From Nocardia nova (GTDB lineage: Bacteria; Actinomycetota; Actinomycetes; Mycobacteriales; Mycobacteriaceae), in assembly GCF_002933465.1 (NCBI RefSeq), contig NZ_PSZE01000010.1, forward strand, positions 144,698 to 208,697: DNA of 64,000 bases. The letters run 5' to 3'. The notes beneath the pieces were generated by a model. It saw only the letters and a list, made by a program, of their open reading frames with translations, was not told the origin of the DNA and did no database searches. The position numbers and the translations under genes were made by a program. This document shows positions 14,880 to 23,253 of the stretch, in pieces. The first letter of the stretch is position 1. Each line of letters opens with the position of its first letter.

Positions 14880-17744
14880 GTGACGACCTCTCCGGCCGCG
14901 ACCTACGCCGTCACCGCCGACAATGTGCTGGCCCTGGCGCCCGACGCCGCATCGGTGAGCGCGGCCCGCAAGCTCACCGCCGCATGGCTGGGCACCGGTG
15001 TCCACGGCAGCGCGCTGTGGGGGCAGTGCAAAGGCAGTGGCGCCAAGCCGTATCAGACGATCGTCGACCTGTCGGGGCCCGCCTATCGCTGCTCGTGCCC
15101 CAGCCGGAAATTTCCCTGCAAACACGCGCTGTCGCTGTTGCTGCTCTGGTCGCAGGGCACGGTCGCGACGTCCGACGCACCCGCCGATTTCGCGGCCGAG
15201 TGGGTGGCGGGCCGGGCCGCACGGGCCGCGAAACCGGCCGAGCCGGCGACGCGCGGCACCAGACAGTCGGCACTCGACCAGCGGCGGGCGCGAGTGACCA
15301 CCGGACTCGACGATCTCGACGTCTGGCTCGGCGACCAGATCCGCACCGGCCTGGCCCAGGCCGACCATTCCGCGGCGGCCCTGGAGACGGTGGCCGCCCG
15401 GATGGTGGATTCGCAGGCGCCGGGGGTGGCGGCAGCATTGCGGCAACTGCCGCGCCGCACCCTCGGCGTCGAACAGAGGCCGGCGATTCTGCTCAGCGAA
15501 TATGCCCGGTTGTATCTGCTGATCGGCGCGCACCGGCGGCTCGACGAACTACCGCCCCCGCTGGCTGCCGGAGTGCGCGCGCATATCGGATATCCGGCCA
15601 AGGCCGAGGAGGTCCGCGGCGGCGAGCCCGCGATCCGCGACCGATGGATGGTGCTCGGGGTGCGGATCACCGAGGAGGAACGGGTCTTCACCCGCCGCAC
15701 TCTGCTGCTCGGCCGGGACACACAGCGCTGGGCACATGTCCTCGACCACAGCTTCGGCAGTGCGAGTTTCCCAGGCGAGCTGCCGATTCCCGGCACCATG
15801 GTCGAGGCGGACCTGCACTACTACCCGGCAGCGATGCCGCTGCGCGCGGTCTGGGGCCTACGCCACGGCGAGCCGGAACCGTTCACCACCATCGTGTCGA
15901 AGTCCGCGTCCATCGCCGGACAGCTCGAAGCTCATGCGCGGGCCTTGGGCGCCGATCCGTGGTTGCGCGGGTGGCCGATGTTACTGGCGGATGTGGTCCC
16001 CAGCCTGGGAACCGCCGGCTGGTACCTCGCCGAGCCGGACGGCACGGCGGTGCCCATCGCCGCGACCGCCGAGGTGCCGTGGCAGTTGATCGGACTGTCG
16101 GGCGGTCATCCGCTGACGGTGATCGGTGAATGGACCGCGGCCGGAGTGATCCCGGTCTCCGCTCTGGTGGCCGGCGAACTCGTCGGGGTCGAGACCGAAT
16201 CGCTTCTGGGGGTACCGACCCCCGGCACCGCGGTCCCGGCCTCGTCGGAGCCGATCGTGCCGGTTGCGCTGCTGGGTACCGCCCGGCGCAGCCTCGATCC
16301 CGGCGGACTGTCCGATGCGGTGACCTCGGCCGCGCGCGCCGACACTCCGGAACACGCCGTGCTGGCGGCGGTAGCGCTCCAGGAGCTGTATCACCGGGGC
16401 GGGGTGCCACCGGCCCGGGCCGAGTTGCCGGCTCCGGCGGCCGCCGACGATCGCGCCCAGTTGCCGCGGGCAGCGGCACAGCGGCTGCAACACCTGCTGG
16501 CGGACGGCTCACCGATGCTCGCCGAATGGTTCGAGGCCGCGCTGCCCGGCGATCGGCGCGCACCCGACGCACTCTGCGCCACGCTCCTCGAGGCCGCGAG
16601 AAGTCAAGCCGCCCTGCGGGTTCCGCTGATGCGCCTGGCGGGCAGCCGCGGGCGGTGGCTGGCAGCGCTGCATCCACGCTGGCGACCGCTGCTGCGGACC
16701 GGGGACGACGATCCCCAGGTGTGGACGCACGGCCGTCCTGCCGAACGCCGAAGTTGGCTGGCCGCCCTGCGCGCCCGCGACGCCGCGGCCGCCCGGCAGG
16801 CCCTCACCGAAACCTGGAGCCGGGAACCGGCGCGCGGCCGGGCCGAACTGCTGGCGGTGCTGGCCACCGGCGTCGGGCCCGAGGACGAGCCGCTGCTCGA
16901 ATCGGCCCTCGACGACGCGCGGCCCGAAGTTCGCCGCACGGCCGCCGATCTCCTTGCTCACCTGCCGGATTCGGCCTTCGCGAAACGGATGCGCGAGCGC
17001 GCGAGCCAGTGGCTGATCATCCGGTCCAGCACGCTCGAGGCACACCTGCCGCGAAACCTCGACGACGCGGCCCGCCGCGACGGACTCGCCGACCGGCTCG
17101 ACCCGGTGGCCTACCGCCGCGACGGCGGGGCCGATGTGGATGCCGAACGCTTGCGCCGCCTGATGGCGGCCACCCCGCTACGGCATTGGGAACAACTGTG
17201 CGGCTCTCCGGAGGCGGCCACCGCGCTGCGGCTTCCCGACGACATCCTCGGGCCGGTCGCCGCGGGGTGGTCGGAAGCGACACTCGCACAAGGTGATTCC
17301 CGCTGGGCAACGCCGCTGTTCGAGGTGCTGTCCACCACGCCCACCCTGGGTGCGGATCCGCGGCTGCGACAGCAGTTGTTCGCGCTGCTGCCGATCGACC
17401 GGCGGGTGCGGTACCTGTGCGGCCTGGACAGCAGTTGGCTGGCCGAACTCGAACTGCTCGCCTCGGCGCTACCGCGACCGTGGCCGCAGCCGCTGGCCGA
17501 ACACCTGGTCCGGCTGCTGCTCGATCGCGCCCATCTGGCCGCCGCCCGCCCCGGCGCGGCCGGGCTGTCCCCCGTCTCCTATCGCACGCTGCTGCGCAGT
17601 GCCGCGATCAACTTCCCGGTTCGCGCGGTCGCGGCGGTAACCGTCGCCGCCCGTCGCTGCGCGGACCCCTACTGGCAGAGCGCCTTCGACCGCCTCGCCG
17701 ACGATCTGACCCAACGCACCCTGATGCTCGAGGAGCTGGCATGA
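14880..17744 (+). CDS. SWIM zinc finger-DUF5691 fusion protein (YehQ-like)
   Basis: 954 residues, GTG start with a purine-rich ACGGGGGAA upstream. Residues about 65-85 contain the SWIM metal-binding motif CSCPSRKFPCKH (CxCx6CxH) in the setting typical of YehQ-type proteins. From about residue 455 (IVPVALLGTARRSLDPGG) to the end the protein reads like DUF5691, with HEAT-like helical pairs (DEPLLESALDDARPEVRRT). In the actinobacteria I know these are usually two genes; here one uninterrupted frame carries both. It heads a four-gene operon and its stop overlaps the MoxR start (ATGA). Predicted role: substrate or nucleic-acid recognition for the MoxR-VWA machine. Confidence 0.85.
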   Translation: MTTSPAATYAVTADNVLALAPDAASVSAARKLTAAWLGTGVHGSALWGQCKGSGAKPYQTIVDLSGPAYRCSCPSRKFPCKHALSLLLLWSQGTVATSDAPADFAAEWVAGRAARAAKPAEPATRGTRQSALDQRRARVTTGLDDLDVWLGDQIRTGLAQADHSAAALETVAARMVDSQAPGVAAALRQLPRRTLGVEQRPAILLSEYARLYLLIGAHRRLDELPPPLAAGVRAHIGYPAKAEEVRGGEPAIRDRWMVLGVRITEEERVFTRRTLLLGRDTQRWAHVLDHSFGSASFPGELPIPGTMVEADLHYYPAAMPLRAVWGLRHGEPEPFTTIVSKSASIAGQLEAHARALGADPWLRGWPMLLADVVPSLGTAGWYLAEPDGTAVPIAATAEVPWQLIGLSGGHPLTVIGEWTAAGVIPVSALVAGELVGVETESLLGVPTPGTAVPASSEPIVPVALLGTARRSLDPGGLSDAVTSAARADTPEHAVLAAVALQELYHRGGVPPARAELPAPAAADDRAQLPRAAAQRLQHLLADGSPMLAEWFEAALPGDRRAPDALCATLLEAARSQAALRVPLMRLAGSRGRWLAALHPRWRPLLRTGDDDPQVWTHGRPAERRSWLAALRARDAAAARQALTETWSREPARGRAELLAVLATGVGPEDEPLLESALDDARPEVRRTAADLLAHLPDSAFAKRMRERASQWLIIRSSTLEAHLPRNLDDAARRDGLADRLDPVAYRRDGGADVDAERLRRLMAATPLRHWEQLCGSPEAATALRLPDDILGPVAAGWSEATLAQGDSRWATPLFEVLSTTPTLGADPRLRQQLFALLPIDRRVRYLCGLDSSWLAELELLASALPRPWPQPLAEHLVRLLLDRAHLAAARPGAAGLSPVSYRTLLRSAAINFPVRAVAAVTVAARRCADPYWQSAFDRLADDLTQRTLMLEELA

Positions 17745-18844
17745 CCACCACTCAGAACCCACCCGCCGATCCGCTGCGCCCCCATGCCGAACAGGCCTAC
17801 TCCGACGAACTCCGAGCCCTCGCCGCCGTCGACGACCGACCGCGGCCACCGTCGTGGCGGCTGTCGCCTTGGGCCGTGGTCACCTACCTGCTCGGCGACA
17901 CACTGCCCGACGGCACGGTGATCACCCCGAAGTACGTGGGACCGCGTCGCCTGATGGAGGTGGCGGTCGCGACGCTGGCGACCGATCGCGCGCTGCTGCT
18001 GCTCGGCGTTCCGGGAACCGCGAAAACCTGGGTTTCCGAACACCTTTCGGCCGCCATCAGCGGCGCCTCCACCCTGCTGGTGCAGGGGACGTCCGGAACC
18101 GCCGAGGAGGCGATCCGGTACGGCTGGAACTATGCGCGCCTGCTCGCGGAGGGGCCCAGCGACGGTGCGCTGGTGCCCTCGCCGGTCATGACCGCGATGC
18201 GTACCGGTGCGATCGCCCGGGTCGAGGAGCTCACCCGCATTCCCTCCGACGTGCAGGACGCACTGATCACGGTGCTGTCGGAGAAGACGCTGCCGGTGCC
18301 CGAACTCGGTATCGAGGTACAGGCGGCCAAGGGCTTCAACGTCATCGCCACTGCCAACGACCGCGACCGCGGCGTCAACGACCTCTCCTCCGCGCTGCGC
18401 CGCCGGTTCAACACCGTGGTGCTGCCGCTGCCCGCGGGTGAAGACGACGAGGTCGCGATCGTCACCCGGCGGGTCGAACAGCTCGGCGCCGCACTGCAAT
18501 TGCCGCCGATTCCGGCTGCCGCCGAGGAAGTGCGGCGGGTGGTGCGGGTGTTTCGTGAACTGCGTTCCGGCATCACCGAAGACGGCCGGACCACGTTGAA
18601 GTCACCCTCGGGCACGTTGTCGACCGCGGAGGCGATTTCGGTGCTCACCAACGGCATCGCGCTCGCCGCGCACTTCGGTGACGGGGTGTTGCGTGCGAGC
18701 GATGTCGCCGGTGCGGTACTCGGCGCGGTGATCAAGGATCCGGTCGCCGATGCCGTGGTGTGGACCGAGTACCTCGAGGCCGTCGTCCGCGAACGCCCCG
18801 ACTGGTCCGATTTCTACCGCGCCTGCCGTGAGGTGCACGGATGA
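17741..18844 (+). CDS. MoxR-family AAA+ ATPase, YehL subfamily
   Basis: 367 residues. AAA+ chaperone-like ATPase: Walker A GVPGTAKTW, sensor-1 FNVIATANDRD, and arginine-finger region SSALRRRFN. The Walker B segment reads GAIARVEELTRIP, with Glu-Glu where most MoxR proteins have Asp-Glu; I believe this is a feature of the YehL branch, from memory. ATG at 17741 overlaps the SWIM stop and is preceded by GAGGAG. MoxR ATPases typically act with a VWA partner, which is encoded two genes downstream. The upstream frame stays open but there is no ribosome site there. Confidence 0.9.
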   Translation: MTTTQNPPADPLRPHAEQAYSDELRALAAVDDRPRPPSWRLSPWAVVTYLLGDTLPDGTVITPKYVGPRRLMEVAVATLATDRALLLLGVPGTAKTWVSEHLSAAISGASTLLVQGTSGTAEEAIRYGWNYARLLAEGPSDGALVPSPVMTAMRTGAIARVEELTRIPSDVQDALITVLSEKTLPVPELGIEVQAAKGFNVIATANDRDRGVNDLSSALRRRFNTVVLPLPAGEDDEVAIVTRRVEQLGAALQLPPIPAAAEEVRRVVRVFRELRSGITEDGRTTLKSPSGTLSTAEAISVLTNGIALAAHFGDGVLRASDVAGAVLGAVIKDPVADAVVWTEYLEAVVRERPDWSDFYRACREVHG

Positions 18845-21216
18845 GCGGCGCCGCCGTCGCGCTCGGCGAGCCGCGGACCCGAATCTTCGGCATCCGCCAC
18901 CACGGTCCGGGGTCGGCGCGCTCGCTGTCCTGGGCACTGGAGTGTTTCCGCCCGGATGCGATCCTCATCGAAGGCCCGGCCGACGCCGACCCGCTGGTCG
19001 CCTACGTCGCCGCCGACGGTATGGAACCGCCGGTGGCACTGCTGGCCTATGCGCCGAACGAACCCGCGCGGGCCGCCTTCTGGCCGTTCGCGATGTTCTC
19101 CCCGGAATGGCAGGCACTGCGGTATGCGGCCGAACACGCTGTGCCCGTGAGCTTCTGCGATCTTCCGGCCGCCCACACCCTCGCCCTCGACACCGAGCCG
19201 GGTGACAACGGCGACCCGCTGGCCGCGCTGGCCGCCGCGGGCGGGTACGACGATCCGGAGCGGTGGTGGGACGCCGTCATCGAATCGTCGTCGAACCACA
19301 CCGGGGACGGCACCGAGATCTTCGAGGCCATCACCGAGGCCATGGGCGCACTGCGCGCCGCGGCCGGAGACGGTCCTGCCCGCGCGGCCTCGGATACGAA
19401 TCTCGTAGCCGCCGCGCCGGCACCGTCCGACCCGGATCGGCTTGCCGCAAGCGCGATCGGCGACGCGGAAGAGGCCGTGCCACAGCCGGATCCATCCGCA
19501 TCGGCGGGCTTCCTGCCCGGCGGCATCGACCTGCGCACACTGCAGCGCGAGGCGTATATGCGGCAGGTCATCCGCCGGACGCTCAAAAGCGGTGCGCGGC
19601 GGATCGCGGTGGTCTGCGGGGCGTGGCACGCCCCGGCGCTGGCGGGCAAACTCGGTCCAGCGGTGGCAGATTCCCGCCTGCTCAAGGGTTTGCCGAAGGT
19701 GAAGGCCACGCTGACCTGGGTGCCGTGGACCCACTCCCGGCTGGCCGGCTCGTCCGGATACGGCGCGGGCATCACCTCGCCCGGCTGGTACCACCACCTG
19801 TTCACTCGGACCGACGACCCGATCGCCCGCTGGTTCACCCGGGTGGCCGGCGCGCTGCGCGCCCGTGATCTGCCGGTTTCCAGTGCGCACATCATCGAGT
19901 CGGTGCGACTGGCCGATACCCTGGCCGCGCTGCGCGGTCGTCCCGCGCCGGGATTGTCCGAGGTCACCGATGCCACGCGGTCGGTGCTCTGCGACGGCGA
20001 CGAGTCGATGCTGCGGTTCGTCAGCGACGAACTGGTCGTCGGCGAGGCGCTCGGTTCGGTGCCCGAGAGCACGCCGACCGTCCCGCTGGATGCCGACCTG
20101 CGCGCGCAGGCGCGCACCCTGCGGCTCAAACAGCAGGCTCTGGCCCAGCAGTTGGACCTGGATCTGCGCAAGGACCGCGATGTGGCCAGATCGCATCTGC
20201 TGCATCGGCTGCGGCTGCTCGGAATCGACTGGGGAACAACCATTACCGGCGCGGTGCGCAATACCGGCACCTTCCGCGAGTCGTGGGCACTGCGGTGGGA
20301 ACCCGGCCTGTCGGTCGCGGTCATCGAGGCGTCGCGCTGGGGCACGACCATCCGCACCGCGGCCGAGGCGAAGATCCGCGACCGCGCCGACGCCTCCGAC
20401 GCCACGGTCGCCGATATCAGCGCGGCCCTGGAAACCGCGCTCCTGGCCGATCTCGGCGGCGCGGTGGACGGTCTGGTCGCTCGCCTGGAGGCGGTGGCCG
20501 CGGTGGATCACGACGTCACCCATCTGCTCGCCGCACTGCCCGGCCTGATCCGCACACTGCGCTACGGCGACGTTCGTAGCACCGACCTCGGCGCATTGGC
20601 GCGGGTCGCCGACGGCTTGCTCCTGCGCATCTGCGCCGGATTACCCGGCGCCGTCACCGGTCTCGATACCGATGCCGCCGCCCAACTGCGCGGCCTGATC
20701 GACGCCACCCACGTCGCCATCGCGACCCGCGACGATGCGCACGCCACCCGGACCTGGCTGGCGGCACTGGGCCTGGTGGCCGACCGCGACGATGTGCATG
20801 GGGCTCTGGTGGGCCGCGCGGTTCGACTGCTCTGCGATGCGGAAATCATCGCCGACGCCGAGGCTGCGCGCCGGCTGTCGGCGGCCCTCTCGATCGGCCA
20901 CAGTCCGGCGGAGAAGGCGGCGTGGATCGACGGCTTCCTGGGTGGGCGCGGTTTGCTGCTCGTCCACGATCGAGACCTGTTGCGGCGCATCGACTCCTGG
21001 CTGCGCGAGCTGGACGAGGAGCAATTCGTCGCGACCCTGCCGCTGCTGCGGCGTACCTTCGGCGCTTTCGAGGCGGGAGAACGGCAGGCCATCGCCCGGG
21101 CTGTCCGGGAGGGGACGCCCGCGACCGCGCCGCAGCGCGACCACTCCGGGCCGGACGCCGCCCGCGGCGCGCTGGCCTTGCACGCGGCGACCGAAATTCT
21201 GGCGGGCGCACGATGA
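18841..21216 (+). CDS. DUF5682 protein (YehM-like)
   Basis: 791 residues, start overlapping the MoxR stop by four bases. The N-terminus has FGIRHHGPGSARSL and ILIEGPADADPLV, and near residue 260 VVCGAWHAPAL. The GxxH-like and GxWH-like elements recall the ChaN/TIKI/EreA fold, which makes a hydrolase-like active site possible (inference). The C-terminal half is long and helical, with leucine-rich repeats of helices. Part of the conserved SWIM/MoxR/DUF5682/VWA operon; molecular function unknown. Confidence 0.85.
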   Translation: MSGAAVALGEPRTRIFGIRHHGPGSARSLSWALECFRPDAILIEGPADADPLVAYVAADGMEPPVALLAYAPNEPARAAFWPFAMFSPEWQALRYAAEHAVPVSFCDLPAAHTLALDTEPGDNGDPLAALAAAGGYDDPERWWDAVIESSSNHTGDGTEIFEAITEAMGALRAAAGDGPARAASDTNLVAAAPAPSDPDRLAASAIGDAEEAVPQPDPSASAGFLPGGIDLRTLQREAYMRQVIRRTLKSGARRIAVVCGAWHAPALAGKLGPAVADSRLLKGLPKVKATLTWVPWTHSRLAGSSGYGAGITSPGWYHHLFTRTDDPIARWFTRVAGALRARDLPVSSAHIIESVRLADTLAALRGRPAPGLSEVTDATRSVLCDGDESMLRFVSDELVVGEALGSVPESTPTVPLDADLRAQARTLRLKQQALAQQLDLDLRKDRDVARSHLLHRLRLLGIDWGTTITGAVRNTGTFRESWALRWEPGLSVAVIEASRWGTTIRTAAEAKIRDRADASDATVADISAALETALLADLGGAVDGLVARLEAVAAVDHDVTHLLAALPGLIRTLRYGDVRSTDLGALARVADGLLLRICAGLPGAVTGLDTDAAAQLRGLIDATHVAIATRDDAHATRTWLAALGLVADRDDVHGALVGRAVRLLCDAEIIADAEAARRLSAALSIGHSPAEKAAWIDGFLGGRGLLLVHDRDLLRRIDSWLRELDEEQFVATLPLLRRTFGAFEAGERQAIARAVREGTPATAPQRDHSGPDAARGALALHAATEILAGAR

Positions 21217-21238
21217 TTCGAGCCGAGAGGAGCCGACG

Positions 21239-22408
21239 ATGACTCACACCGAATCGGACGAGGTGCAGGCCCGGCGCTGGCGGCTGGTCCTCGGCGCCCC
21301 CGCCGAGGCCGGTCTCGGCGGGCTCGGTACGGCCGAGGACGCGGCGATGGACCGGGCGCTGTCGGCGCTCTACAACGGCGACGAGCACACCCCATCGGAC
21401 AAGCGCGCCGCAGGCCTGGGCGGTTCGGCGCCGAAGGTCGCCCGATGGCTGGGCGATATTCGCACCTACTTTCCGTCGACGGTGGTCGAGGTCATGCAGC
21501 GCGACGCCATCGACCGGCTGCAGCTCACGCAACTGCTGCTCGAGCCCGAACTGCTCGAGGCGGTCGAACCCGACGTCCACCTCGTCGGCACCCTGCTCAG
21601 CCTGAACCGCATGATGCCCGAAACCACCCGCGCCACAGCACGAGTCGTGGTGGAGAAAGTGGTGCGCGACATCGAACGCCGGCTCGCCGCACGCACCGTG
21701 GCCGCGGTGTCCGGTGCACTGAACCGCGCGGCGCGGGTGTCGCGGCCACGGTTGCGCGATATCGACTGGGATCGGACGATTCGCCGCAATCTCGCCCACT
21801 ATCTGCCCGAATACCGCACGGTGGTGCCGCAGCACCTGGTCGGATACGGGCGCAAGGCGCAGGCGGTGCGGCGGGAGGTGGTGCTCGCGATCGACCAATC
21901 GGGGTCCATGGCGGCCAGCGTCGTGTATGCCTCCGTCTTCGGTGCGGTACTCGCGTCCATGCGCTCGCTGAAGACCTCGCTGGTGGTCTTCGACACGGCG
22001 GTGGTGGATCTCACCGAGCAACTGTCGGATCCGGTAGATGTGCTGTTCGGCACACAGCTCGGTGGCGGGACCGATATCAACCGGGCCATCGCCTACTGCG
22101 GGCAACTGATCACCCGGCCGGCCGACACGCTGTTCGTCCTGATCTCCGACCTGTACGAGGGCGGAATCCGCGACGAGATGTTGCGGCGGGTCTCGGTGAT
22201 GAAGGAGGCGGGCGTCCAGGTCCTGGTGCTGCTCGCGCTCTCCGACGAGGGCGCCCCGGCCTACGACCACGACAACGCCACCGCTCTAGCCGCGCTCGGA
22301 GTGCCCGCCTTCGCGTGCACTCCCGACCGCTTTCCCGAACTGCTGTCGGTCGCCCTCGACCGCGGCGATGTCGCGACCTGGGCCCGATCCACCGCGAGCC
22401 GCCGATGA
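21239..22408 (+). CDS. VWA-domain protein (YehP/CoxE-like)
   Basis: 389 residues, ATG preceded by GAGAGGAG. The N-terminal half is helical (VEVMQRDAIDRLQLTQLLLEPELL). The C-terminal von Willebrand A domain has a complete MIDAS: DQSGSM, the Thr in GGGTDI, and the Asp in LISDLYEGG. No signal peptide or membrane segment, so cytoplasmic. As in other MoxR systems, it probably gives the ATPase its substrate or docks a metal-dependent ligand. It ends the operon; a 12-base perfect palindrome (CGGTGGCCACCG, 22431-22442) follows. Confidence 0.9.
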   Translation: MTHTESDEVQARRWRLVLGAPAEAGLGGLGTAEDAAMDRALSALYNGDEHTPSDKRAAGLGGSAPKVARWLGDIRTYFPSTVVEVMQRDAIDRLQLTQLLLEPELLEAVEPDVHLVGTLLSLNRMMPETTRATARVVVEKVVRDIERRLAARTVAAVSGALNRAARVSRPRLRDIDWDRTIRRNLAHYLPEYRTVVPQHLVGYGRKAQAVRREVVLAIDQSGSMAASVVYASVFGAVLASMRSLKTSLVVFDTAVVDLTEQLSDPVDVLFGTQLGGGTDINRAIAYCGQLITRPADTLFVLISDLYEGGIRDEMLRRVSVMKEAGVQVLVLLALSDEGAPAYDHDNATALAALGVPAFACTPDRFPELLSVALDRGDVATWARSTASRR

Positions 22409-22595
22409 TCACCTGACCGATACCCGTGGTCGGTGGCCACCGAAAGGTCTTGCCGGACCGCAACTCTCACCGGCAGCGCAGTAGCGCGGCGACTACCTGC
22501 TGTTCTCGGCGAGGTACGGCCGATTTCCTCCGTACGGGCCGCGCAGTTCGGCGGGCCGCGCGTCGGCGCGGAAATCGACGCGATAACTTGGACCG

Positions 22596-23198
22596 GTGTT
22601 GAAGAATTCCGTGGCCACGACGGCAGGAGCATGGCGGGTAGGTGACGGCACTGCGGTGTCATTTCGCGAGGCGGCGGTGGCCTGGGCATTGGCCGCACAT
22701 GCCGAACTGGCCGAAACCGCGACCGGATACGGGCATTTCATCACTGTGAACGAGTTGGCCGAACGGATTCAGGACGTGTCCGGGGTGCATACCGAGGCGC
22801 CGACGCGCACCTGGATGGCGGCGATTCTGCGGAAGGTCGCGCGGCGCTGCCACGGTGCCGGCGAGCCGCCGCTGACCGCGCTGTGCGTACGCCAGAACCA
22901 CACCGTCGGCGACGACTACAAGTACGTGCTCGAACTCGCCGGCCTGCCGATTCCCGACGATCTCGAACTGCACGCGGCCTACGCCCGCTGGCAGTGCTAT
23001 CAGCACTACGGTGCGGAGATGCCCGCCGAGGTCGGCGTTCCGCCGCTGACGCCGAAGGTGGACGCACGCCGCCGCGGTCGCAGCGCGACCAAAACCGTGG
23101 TGGCACAGGAGGAAAAGATCTCCGAGCCGCGGCCGGCGGTCTGCTCGCAGTGCTTCATCCAGCTGCCCGCGGGCGGCGTCTGCCAATACTGCGTCTGA
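22596..23198 (+). CDS. Conserved actinobacterial protein with C-terminal zinc ribbon
   Basis: 200 residues from a GTG at 22596; another GTG five codons later is equally possible. Residues 40-110 contain a pattern I recall from many actinobacterial hypothetical proteins: YGHFITVNELAERIQDVSG, then RTWMAAILRKVARRCH and GEPPLTALCV. After a basic linker (RRRGRSATK) the protein ends with CSQC...CQYC, a small zinc ribbon. The layout suggests a nucleic-acid-binding protein, but no function is known to me. It stands alone after the MoxR operon and converges on the ABC permease. Confidence 0.7.
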   Translation: MLKNSVATTAGAWRVGDGTAVSFREAAVAWALAAHAELAETATGYGHFITVNELAERIQDVSGVHTEAPTRTWMAAILRKVARRCHGAGEPPLTALCVRQNHTVGDDYKYVLELAGLPIPDDLELHAAYARWQCYQHYGAEMPAEVGVPPLTPKVDARRRGRSATKTVVAQEEKISEPRPAVCSQCFIQLPAGGVCQYCV

Positions 23199-23211
23199 GC
23201 GCGATTCGGGT

Positions 23212-23241
23212 CGGCCGCTGAACGCATGCGCTCAGCGGCCG
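23212..23241. terminator. Bidirectional terminator-like hairpin
   Basis: CGGCCGCTGA pairs perfectly with TCAGCGGCCG around a ten-base loop that itself contains GCATGC. It sits exactly between two convergent genes (ends at 23198 and 23254). No U-tract, as is common in actinomycetes. Confidence 0.6.
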
Positions 23242-23253
23242 TACCCCTCGCTG

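Noticed and set aside
17417..17740. A much longer MoxR protein with 108 extra N-terminal residues
   Set aside because: The extension is antisense-like, Arg-rich and lies inside the SWIM gene; the ATG at 17741 has GAGGAG and an ATGA overlap.
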